This document shows, piece after piece, positions 8,868 through 16,400 of a stretch of 41,256 nt of DNA (within the stretch, counting starts at the first letter, position 1; each line of letters starts with the position of its first letter). The position numbers and the translations under genes are program-made. Source of the stretch: Streptococcus sp. k-402 (GTDB lineage Bacteria; Bacillota; Bacilli; Lactobacillales; Streptococcaceae); contig NZ_VMNB01000009.1 of assembly GCF_013277515.1 (NCBI RefSeq), positions 61,991 to 103,246 of the forward strand, read 5' to 3'. The notes beneath the pieces were generated by a model. The model was not told where the DNA came from and ran no database searches. It worked only from the letters and a program-made list of their open reading frames with translations.

Positions 8868-9002
8868 ATGGCATTTGGAGATAATGGAAATCGTAAAAAA
8901 ACTATGTTTGAGAAAATAACCTTGTTTATCGTGATTATCATGCTAGTAGCAAGTTTATTGGGAATTTTTGCAACTGCAATTGGTGCCCTCAGTAATCTAT
9001 AA
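8868..9002 (+). CDS. DUF4044-family small membrane protein
   Basis: 44 residues (MAFGDNGNRKKTMFEK...). It has a short basic, positively charged N-terminus followed by one transmembrane helix (about residues 15-40) and a few external residues. A strong SD (GAAGGAG) is seven bases upstream and the gene has its own promoter and terminator, so it is a real gene despite its size. The sequence fits the streptococcal DUF4044 family, which has no function known to me. Confidence 0.85.
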   Translation: MAFGDNGNRKKTMFEKITLFIVIIMLVASLLGIFATAIGALSNL

Positions 9003-9026
9003 AATAGATTCAAGAAAATTTAGTGA

Positions 9027-9049
9027 CTGGGATTTCCCAGCCCTTTTTT
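9027..9049 (+). terminator. Terminator after the glycolipid/DUF4044 genes
   Basis: CTGGGA (9027-9032) pairs with TCCCAG (9035-9040), followed by CCC and six T. The stem is short. It lies 17 bases before the obgE start codon, so obgE would depend on read-through or an unrecognised promoter. Confidence 0.6.
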
Positions 9050-9065
9050 AAAGTGAGAAGAAAAA

Positions 9066-10376
9066 ATGAGTATGTTTTTAGATACAGCCAAGATTAAGGT
9101 CAAGGCTGGTAATGGTGGCGATGGCATGGTTGCCTTTCGTCGTGAAAAATATGTCCCTAATGGCGGTCCTTGGGGTGGTGACGGTGGCCGTGGAGGCAAT
9201 GTGGTCTTCGTTGTAGACGAAGGACTACGTACCTTGATGGATTTCCGCTACAATCGTCATTTCAAGGCTGATTCCGGTGAAAAAGGAATGACCAAAGGAA
9301 TGCATGGACGTGGTGCTGAGGATCTTAGAGTTCGAGTGCCACAAGGTACGACTGTCCGTGATGCAGAGACTGGTAAGGTCTTGACAGATTTGATTGAACA
9401 TGGGCAAGAATTTATTGTAGCCCACGGTGGTCGTGGTGGACGTGGGAATATCCGCTTTGCGACACCCAAAAATCCTGCACCGGAAATCTCTGAAAATGGA
9501 GAGCCAGGTCAGGAACGTGAGTTACAATTAGAACTAAAAATCTTGGCAGATGTTGGTTTGGTTGGTTTCCCATCGGTTGGGAAATCAACTCTGCTCAGTG
9601 TTATTACCTCAGCTAAACCTAAAATTGGAGCCTACCACTTTACGACAATTGTGCCAAATTTAGGTATGGTTCGCACCCAATCAGGTGAATCCTTTGCAGT
9701 AGCCGACTTGCCAGGTTTGATTGAAGGGGCTAGTCAAGGTGTTGGTTTGGGAACTCAGTTCCTCCGTCACATCGAGCGTACCCGTGTCATCCTTCATATT
9801 ATTGATATGTCAGCTAGCGAAGGCCGTGATCCTTATGAGGACTACTTAGCTATCAATAAGGAGCTGGAGTCATACAATCTTCGTCTCATGGAGCGTCCAC
9901 AGATCATTGTAGCCAATAAGATGGACATGCCTGAGAGTCAGGAAAATCTTGAAGTTTTCAAGAAGAAATTAGCTGAAAACTACGATGAATTTGAAGAGTT
10001 ACCAGCTATTTTCCCAATATCTGGATTGACCAAGCAAGGTTTGGCAACGCTTTTGGATGCTACAGCTGAATTGTTAGACAAGACACCAGAATTCTTGCTC
10101 TACGACGAGTCAGATATGGAAGAAGAAGCTTACTATGGATTTGATGAGGAAGAAAAAGCCTTTGAAATTAGTCGTGATGACGATGCGACATGGGTACTTT
10201 CTGGTGAAAAACTCATGAAACTCTTTAATATGACCAACTTTGATCGTGACGAATCGGTCATGAAATTTGCCCGTCAGCTTCGTGGTATGGGAGTTGATGA
10301 AGCTCTTCGTGCGCGTGGTGCTAAAGATGGTGACTTGGTTCGCATTGGTAAATTTGAGTTTGAATTTGTAGACTAG
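9066..10376 (+). CDS. obgE: GTPase Obg/CgtA
   Basis: 436 residues. This is an essential ribosome-associated GTPase that links 50S assembly, growth and stress response. The N-terminal glycine-rich Obg fold (about 1-158) shows [19 protein letters not shown]. The G domain follows, with P-loop GFPSVGKS from residue 167, switch-II motif DLPGLIEGA, and NKMD for guanine. The C-terminal OCT domain runs from about residue 355 to the end, behind an acidic linker ([15 protein letters not shown]). Full length. The SD is GTGAGAAG just upstream. A 51-codon gene follows at nine bases. Confidence 0.96.
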   Translation: MSMFLDTAKIKVKAGNGGDGMVAFRREKYVPNGGPWGGDGGRGGNVVFVVDEGLRTLMDFRYNRHFKADSGEKGMTKGMHGRGAEDLRVRVPQGTTVRDAETGKVLTDLIEHGQEFIVAHGGRGGRGNIRFATPKNPAPEISENGEPGQERELQLELKILADVGLVGFPSVGKSTLLSVITSAKPKIGAYHFTTIVPNLGMVRTQSGESFAVADLPGLIEGASQGVGLGTQFLRHIERTRVILHIIDMSASEGRDPYEDYLAINKELESYNLRLMERPQIIVANKMDMPESQENLEVFKKKLAENYDEFEELPAIFPISGLTKQGLATLLDATAELLDKTPEFLLYDESDMEEEAYYGFDEEEKAFEISRDDDATWVLSGEKLMKLFNMTNFDRDESVMKFARQLRGMGVDEALRARGAKDGDLVRIGKFEFEFVD

Positions 10377-10385
10377 GAGACTGGT

Positions 10386-10541
10386 ATGGGAGATAAACCG
10401 ATATCTTTCCGAGATGCGGATGGCAATTTCGTTTCCGCCGCAGATGTTTGGAATGAAAAGAAATTGGAAGAACTGTTTAATCGTCTCAATCCAAATCGTG
10501 CTCTGAGATTGGCACGAATTAAAAAAGACAATCCATCTTAA
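10386..10541 (+). CDS. Small hypothetical protein downstream of obgE
   Basis: 51 residues, starting MGDKPISFRDADGNFVSAAD. It is soluble, charged, mostly helical in the second half (LEELFNRLNPNRALRLARIKK) and has no membrane segment or signal. The start has a good AGGAG site that overlaps the end of obgE, and a strong terminator follows, so it is the last gene of the obgE transcript. I do not recognise a characterised family. Position suggests a link to Obg or ribosome function, but this is only context. Confidence 0.75.
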   Translation: MGDKPISFRDADGNFVSAADVWNEKKLEELFNRLNPNRALRLARIKKDNPS

Positions 10542-10603
10542 ATACGTAAGATAAAACTCCAATTATCAGTCAAGTTAACTGTAACAAATAGAAGCTAAGA
10601 TCG

Positions 10604-10632
10604 AGAAAGGGCAAAATTTGTCCTTTCTTTTT
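10604..10632 (+). terminator. Terminator of the obgE operon
   Basis: AGAAAGGGCAAA (10604-10615) and TTTGTCCTTTCT (10617-10628) are complementary over 12 bp with one G-U pair; the innermost pairs must open to form a loop. T-rich sequence follows. Confidence 0.8.
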
Positions 10633-10642
10633 ATTTATAAAG

Positions 10643-10750
10643 TATAATATATTGAAATAGAATATCAACAAATAGACTAGGGAATTCAAATCAAATTTCT
10701 AACAAGGCTTTATAAGTCGTGTTGTCCTATTCTAGCTTCAAGACACTGTA
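10643..10750. repeat. RUP-like element (non-autonomous, IS630-derived type)
   Basis: A segment of 108 bases is bounded by TA dinucleotides at both ends, as expected for TA target duplication. Its ends form an imperfect inverted repeat: TTGAAATAGAATA (10653-10665) against TATTCTAGCTTCAA (10728-10741), with further matching outward to the TAs and inward through CAACA/TGTTG. Size, TA ends and terminal repeat match the pneumococcal RUP element (about 107 bp, thought to be moved by an IS630-type transposase). It separates the obgE terminator from the promoter of the amino-acid transporter. No reading frame is present. Confidence 0.75.
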
Positions 10751-10786
10751 TTTTTTCTATTAAAAAGAATTTTTTTACAAAAATGG

Positions 10787-10815
10787 TTGGTTATTTTGTT
10801 TATTCATGCTATAAT
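10787..10815 (+). promoter_or_regulatory. Promoter of the polar amino-acid ABC transporter
   Basis: The -35 is TTGGTT (10787-10792), the spacer 17 bases and the -10 TATAAT (10810-10815), extended by TGC. The SD AGGAGG (10832-10837) and the ATG at 10844 follow. Confidence 0.8.
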
Positions 10816-10843
10816 AGGAACAATTACTTTTAGGAGGTGCAGT

Positions 10844-11485
10844 ATGTCTTATTTATTTGAGATATTACCGAGTTTACTGAATGGTGCGAGCACGACTGTA
10901 CAGGTCTTTGCACTGGTCTTGCTATTTTCGATTCCCTTGGGCGTTTTGATTGCCTTTGCCTTGCAAGTCCATTGGAAGCCCCTCCATTATCTGATTAACA
11001 TTTACATCTGGGTTATGCGAGGAACCCCCTTACTCTTGCAACTGATTTTTATTTATTATGTGCTCCCAAGTATTGGGATTCGTTTAGATCGCCTTCCTGC
11101 TGCTATTATTGCCTTTGTTCTCAACTATGCAGCTTACTTTGCAGAAATTTTCCGTGGGGGAATTGACACTATTCAAAGAGGACAGTATGAGGCTGCCAAG
11201 GTCTTGAAGTTTAGCCCTTTTGACACAGTGCGCTATATTATCTTGCCCCAAGTGACCAAAATCGTTCTTCCTAGTGTCTTTAATGAAGTTATGAGTTTGG
11301 TCAAGGATACTTCTTTGGTCTATGCTCTCGGAATTTCAGACCTTATCTTGGCTAGTCGAACAGCTGCCAACCGTGACGCCAGTCTGGTTCCCATGTTCTT
11401 GGCAGGAGCCATTTACTTGATTTTGATTGGTATTGTGACCATTCTTGCCAAAAAAGTTGAGAAGAAGTACAGTTACTATAGATAG
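10844..11485 (+). CDS. Polar amino-acid ABC transporter permease
   Basis: 213 residues from the ATG at 10844, behind AGGAGG. The frame is open back to 10787, but that part contains the promoter. It is a HisM/GlnP-type permease with about five transmembrane helices. The conserved cytoplasmic EAA loop is visible (GQYEAAKVLKFSPFDTVRYI) and contacts the ATPase. It probably functions as a dimer. An ATPase and a lipoprotein binding subunit follow in the same operon. Specificity cannot be read from the permease; the family covers glutamine, cystine, arginine and others. Confidence 0.9.
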   Translation: MSYLFEILPSLLNGASTTVQVFALVLLFSIPLGVLIAFALQVHWKPLHYLINIYIWVMRGTPLLLQLIFIYYVLPSIGIRLDRLPAAIIAFVLNYAAYFAEIFRGGIDTIQRGQYEAAKVLKFSPFDTVRYIILPQVTKIVLPSVFNEVMSLVKDTSLVYALGISDLILASRTAANRDASLVPMFLAGAIYLILIGIVTILAKKVEKKYSYYR

Positions 11486-11494
11486 GAGGCTGCC

Positions 11495-12124
11495 ATGTTA
11501 GAATTACGAAATATCAATAAGGGTTTTGGTGAAAAGCAAATTTTGTCCAATTTCAGTCTAAGCATTCCTGAAAAACAAATCCTGGCTATCGTTGGGCCTT
11601 CTGGTGGAGGTAAGACAACTCTCTTACGTATGCTTGCGGGTCTTGAAACCATTGATTCAGGGCAAATCTTTTATAATGGAGAATCATTAGAATTGGATGA
11701 ACTGGAGAAGCGCAATCTACTGGGATTTGTATTCCAAGATTTTCAACTTTTCCCTCATTTATCAGTTTTAGACAATTTGACCTTATCTCCTGTGAAAACC
11801 ATGGGAATGAAGCAGGATGAGGCTGAGCAGAAGGCGCGAGGTCTCTTGGAGCAATTGGGACTGGCAGGGCACACAGACGCCTATCCATTCTCATTATCAG
11901 GTGGGCAAAAGCAACGTGTGGCCTTGGCGCGTGCTATGATGATTGATCCAGAAATCATTGGCTACGATGAACCAACTTCTGCCCTAGATCCAGAATTGCG
12001 CTTGGAAGTGGAAAAATTGATCTTGCAAAATAGGGAACTTGGGATGACGCAGATTGTGGTTACCCACGATTTACAATTCGCTGAAAATATCGCAGATCAG
12101 ATTCTCAAGGTTGAGTCCAAGTAG
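11495..12124 (+). CDS. Polar amino-acid ABC transporter ATP-binding protein
   Basis: 209 residues, slightly shorter than the usual 240 but with all motifs: Walker A GPSGGGKTT, Q-loop FQDFQLF, signature LSGGQKQR, Walker B IIGYDEPTSALD and switch H in VTHD. It belongs to the GlnQ/HisP-type PAAT ATPases. The SD AGGAGG overlaps the end of the permease gene region, nine bases before it. The binding-protein gene follows at nine bases. Confidence 0.9.
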   Translation: MLELRNINKGFGEKQILSNFSLSIPEKQILAIVGPSGGGKTTLLRMLAGLETIDSGQIFYNGESLELDELEKRNLLGFVFQDFQLFPHLSVLDNLTLSPVKTMGMKQDEAEQKARGLLEQLGLAGHTDAYPFSLSGGQKQRVALARAMMIDPEIIGYDEPTSALDPELRLEVEKLILQNRELGMTQIVVTHDLQFAENIADQILKVESK

Positions 12125-12133
12125 GAGGTGCCA

Positions 12134-12973
12134 ATGACTAATAAGAAAATTGCTTTAGTGTTGGTTTCGCTTCTGACTCTCTTTTTAACAGCTTGTACTC
12201 AGAAGGCTAGCGATCCAAAGCAGGATAACTGGAATAAGTATCAAGAGCAAGGCAGTATAACCATTGGTTTTGATAATACCTTTGTACCCATGGGATTTGA
12301 GGAAAAGAATGGCCAATATACGGGCTTTGATATTGACTTAGCACAAGCAGTTTCTGAAAAATTAGGTTTTAAGGTTCAATTTCAACCAATCGACTGGGAT
12401 ATGAAGGAGACGGAACTGCAAAATGGGACCATTGATGCCATCTGGAATGGCTATTCTGCCACTGATGAACGCCGAGAAAAGGTTGCCTTTAGCATTCCAT
12501 ATATGGAAAATCAGCAGGTTTTAGTCGCGAAGAAAAGCCAGCAGATTCATTCGGTAGAGGATATGAAGGATAAGACCTTGGGAGCGCAAGCCGGTTCCTC
12601 TGGTTATTTAGATTTTGAAGCTCAGCCAGATTTGCTGAAAAGTCGTGTCAAAGACCAGAAGGCCAATCAGTACCAGAGTTTCAATGAAGCCTTGATTGAC
12701 TTGAAAAATGATCGAATTGATGCCTTGTTGATTGACCGAGTGTATGCTAATTACTATCTTCAGTCTGAGGGGATATTAAATGACTACAATGTCTTTTCGG
12801 CTGGATTTGAGAGTGAATCTTTTGCAGTCGGAGTTAGGCCAGCTGATAAAAGATTATTAACAGCATTAAACCAGGCCTTAATCGAACTTTACCAAGAAGG
12901 GAAGTTCCAGAAAATCAGCCAAAAATGGTTTGGAGAAGATGTAGCAACCAAAGAAGTAAAAGAAGGAAAATAA
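12134..12973 (+). CDS. Polar amino-acid ABC transporter substrate-binding lipoprotein
   Basis: 279 residues from the ATG at 12134; the in-frame GTG at 12128 is rejected because it lies in the SD AGGAGG (12123-12128). A lipoprotein signal peptide ends in the lipobox LTAC with Cys21 as the lipidation site. The mature part is an SBP_bac_3 domain with the family motifs FDNTFVPMGFEE, YTGFDIDLAQAVSEKLG and the hinge-region WNGYSATDERREKVAFSIPY. It delivers the amino acid to the permease encoded two genes upstream. The ligand is not deducible with confidence. Confidence 0.9.
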   Translation: MTNKKIALVLVSLLTLFLTACTQKASDPKQDNWNKYQEQGSITIGFDNTFVPMGFEEKNGQYTGFDIDLAQAVSEKLGFKVQFQPIDWDMKETELQNGTIDAIWNGYSATDERREKVAFSIPYMENQQVLVAKKSQQIHSVEDMKDKTLGAQAGSSGYLDFEAQPDLLKSRVKDQKANQYQSFNEALIDLKNDRIDALLIDRVYANYYLQSEGILNDYNVFSAGFESESFAVGVRPADKRLLTALNQALIELYQEGKFQKISQKWFGEDVATKEVKEGK

Positions 12974-12985
12974 AATCAATAGCAA

Positions 12986-13021
12986 GCCTAGTTTTGTTTT
13001 TAAAACTGGGTTTTGTTTTTT
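12986..13021 (+). terminator. Terminator of the amino-acid transporter operon
   Basis: CCTAGTTTT (12987-12995) pairs with AAAACTGGG (13002-13010) with one G-U pair, followed by a T-rich tail (TTTTGTTTTTTT). Confidence 0.85.
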
Positions 13022-13298
13022 TATAGATTTTATTTTATAAAGCTATAGCAACTTCTAAATTTTTTAGCTATTTTGGGTAGATCTTGTGCATCTAGCTTCA
13101 TTCTGTAATCCCTTATCTATAGCTAAAACTCAATGAAGACGTAATAAAAAATATCAGAAAATCTCTTTTTGAAATCAAATTATATTAACAATCAAATAAT
13201 ATAGAAAATCTCTAAAGTAATATAAATTTTATTTTTTGTAAGGGATTACCACAAATAAGAGTTTATGAAATTACTGTAGCGACTTTACCTGAAATTGC
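13022..13298. other. AT-rich gene-free stretch with a widely spaced inverted repeat
   Basis: No convincing reading frame is present between the transporter terminator and the adhesin promoter. GTAATCCCTTA (13105-13115) and TAAGGGATTAC (13239-13249) are perfect 11-base inverted copies 123 bases apart, so the 145-base segment between them could be a small mobile element. The inside is not symmetrical and I see no target duplication. Short matches to BOX ends (ACTCAATGAA near 13128, GAAAATCTCT twice) are probably chance or decay. Confidence 0.4.
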
Positions 13299-13327
13299 TT
13301 GATTTGTTGTTTTAAAAAGAGTATAAT
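13299..13327 (+). promoter_or_regulatory. Promoter of the adhesin gene
   Basis: The -35 is TTGATT (13299-13304), the spacer 17 bases and the -10 TATAAT (13322-13327). It predicts a leader of about 100 bases. Confidence 0.7.
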
Positions 13328-13333
13328 AAATTA

Positions 13334-13431
13334 TAACCTTTTAAAATATACAAAAATATTTTAGGGGGGGCTTTTTATTTAGCTTCCTTAAGTATATTAA
13401 CCGATAGTTATCGGGAAAAAGGAGTAAGAAA
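13334..13431 (+). promoter_or_regulatory. 5' leader of the adhesin gene with a G7 tract and a dyad
   Basis: The predicted leader holds a run of seven G (13364-13370), very unusual in this AT-rich setting, and a perfect dyad CCGATA-gt-TATCGG (13401-13414) that ends seven bases before the SD GGAG (13421-13424). The dyad could form a hairpin next to the ribosome site or bind a regulator. Neither role is shown. Confidence 0.5.
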
Positions 13432-16400
13432 ATGTTTAAACCCAAAGTGCGTCATGTTCGCCAATCGCAAGTGGAGAAATTCACACGTTACAGTATCCGT
13501 AAGGTTAGTTTTGGTGCGGCTAGTGTGGCTGTAGCTACTGGCTTGTTTTTCCTTGGTGGAGGAAGCGTCCAAGCAGCTGAACCAGTAACTAATCCAGAGT
13601 CTACAGAAGTTCAAAATCTAAATGGTAAGTCCCCAGACCCCTCTAAGGAAGTTGCTGGACAAGTATCTGCTACTGCTAAAGTGGCCGAGGGACAAAATAA
13701 TACTTCTGTAAAAGAATCTGCTACTGACAAACAAGCCAGTGAAGTTGAAACTCCAACTGTAGTGACAGAAAAAGCTGATATTAATACCGCATCGTTAGAA
13801 GATTTAGTGGCTAAAGTTGAAAGTCGATTAAGTCAGTTAACCGAAGGTAAGAAAACAAAATCAGTCATTGATGATGCTAAAAATTTGGTTCATAAAGTAA
13901 AAGAGCTTCTAAACGATGATGAAAAAACACAGGCTAAAGTAGATGCACTTGCTACACAACTTTCAAGTAACCTTAGCATTCTAAACAGTATCAAATCAGA
14001 CACAACTGAAGAAGAAAAAGTAAATAAAAACCAAGATCCACGAAACGGAAAAGAGATTCCAGGAAAAGGTGAGAGTGGGTTTAGAGATACAGGTACGGTT
14101 GCAGATGGCACTGAAAATCCTGTTGCTGTAAATACAAATGATATTACACAAAAAGCTTCTAAATTAGAGGCAGAAATCGCAAAAGTTGAAGCTTTAATCT
14201 CAGCTGAAAATGCTAAAAGAGAAGGTGAAAAAGATAAGGGATTTATAGAAATCCTAACACAGGTAAAAGAGTCTGCACAAGCTGTTAAAATTAAAGGAGA
14301 TAATATCCCGACAACAGAAAAAGAAAAGCATGCTCTTTTACAAGAGTTAAAAGCAAAAGTTGATTTATTAAAACTATATCAAGCTAAAAAATTGGACTGG
14401 GGAGCACCTGCGAATAATCACTTAGCAAATTATGGGAATAATCCGACAAATGCTATAATTAGTAATTTAAATAATACTTTTGGAACTCCTGATTTTTCAG
14501 GGTCTGACTCGCATGAAAAAGTTGTTGAAAATCAAAGAAATGGATTGTCAGGGACAATTCTAGGTTCTGCAAAATATCATTGGAAAGAAAAAAATATTTC
14601 AGTTAGTGATGCTAGTGCCGGTGCATTAGATGGCTGGAAAATAGTAGATAAACCAGGGAAAAATACTGTAACACTTGTTAAACCAGAACAGCCAACTGAT
14701 ATTAAACGTCAAAGTGGTGTTACAGAGAAGGAATATAATCCTAACTCTGCAAAAGTATACGATAATAATGGCAAGGCAAATATAGATGGACAAGGCGCAC
14801 CTAATGCTAGTGGTAAATTACTTAATACCATGATTACAACTCCAAAATTTGAAGCGCCAGAAGCGGGAAGTGGTACTGTAAATAAAGATTTTTATTTGGA
14901 ATTAAGAAAACAAGGCACTACAATTTACAAAGATTTTGATGTCAACCCCAATTCACATCTATATGCACATTTATTATACGCAGGTGCATATGGGAAACTT
15001 GCTCTGGCTTCAACAGGGGAAAAAGTTAAGCTAAAAGTTGTTGATGCATACACAGGAACTCCTCTATCGGAACTAAAAAGAGAAGATAAAAAAGCACCAG
15101 ATACGGAATTTCTTCTTAGTCCAGGTAGTGGTAATAGAGGTGTTAGTGCTCTTCGTAGAGTTATTCAAATTCCAAAGGGTACTACAAAGGTACGTGTCTT
15201 TATTGAAGCAGCAGATCAACCAACCGGTTCGAATTTAGGTGGCGAAGTAGAAGATGGATATATTGTTGCTGGATTAGGATTAACAACAGGACCCGCGCTA
15301 TCTTTAACAACGACTATTGTATCCGGTAGAGATAAAAAAGCCTATGGATTTACAGACGATACTATTTATAAAAATGAACAAGCAGGTACTCTTGAAGTTA
15401 CACTGAGTAATGGAGGTGGGTTAGATGTTTCTCGTGATACTAAGTATAAGGTAACAGTAACAGTTCCTCAAGGAGTGAAATTAGGAACTATTCAAGGTCA
15501 AGATTTAAATGAGGCTAATGGTTTTGCAGTATTTGCACCTAGTTATACTACAAATTTTAGATATGATAAGCAAACGAGAGAGTTAACTTTTGAGATTAAT
15601 ATTCCAAATAGAAAAATAGAACCTAAGACTGGAAAAACAGATACTGTAAAAATTCCATTTATAGTAACTCCTGATTATGTAGGTAAAGCAACTTTCAAAA
15701 TTACAGGACAGAATGGTTTTGGAGGAAAAGATGCTTTAGGAAATGCTATATATCCATACGGATTTGCACCAGATGCTAATAGATATAATCTACCAGAAAA
15801 TTTTAGAGCTAATAGTTTAAACACTTCCGATAATCCTGACTATAAATATAATCGTAGTATTTATATTGATTCTATGACAGGAAATAGCTCTATAACTGTT
15901 CCAGTCGGAACTAGTTTAGATAAGATCAAGGAGCTATCTAAATCAAAAGCGAAAGAAAAGATTGAATCAGAAGAATACAAGAGAAAACTGGATGAAACTA
16001 ATGCTAAGGCTACTCTAGATGATCAAGGAACGTCTACGGGAGTTGTTGCTACTGACGTAGCGAAAGAGAATGCCGGTGTTATAAAAGTGCCAGTAGTTCA
16101 TAGTCGAGATGGAAAAAATTATAAAAATACTGTAGATATCGAAGTTAGTGTTGTAAAATCAACTACAGATAAGTTAGTAGTATTTGAAGGTGATAAGATT
16201 ACAAATGAAGAGGTTAAATCTTCAGTTAAGCCTGCTACTATTGATAATAATCTAGGGGTAGTAAATAATCCTAACGAAGCAGATGTGATTAATACAACAG
16301 GAAAAGCTGGAGAAGCAGGATTAAAAATTCCAACAACGGTAACTCATGATTCAAATGGTACAAATATTAATGAAACAGTAACAGTTCCTGTGTTGGTATT

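Noticed and set aside
13122..13214. Degenerate BOX element upstream of the adhesin
   Set aside because: Only ACTCAATGAA and two GAAAATCTCT matches are present, not in BOX order or spacing, so chance in AT-rich DNA is more likely.
13387..13403. CiaR-type binding site (TTAAG direct repeat) in the adhesin leader
   Set aside because: The first half CTTAAG fits, but the second half at the required spacing reads TAACCG, which does not match.
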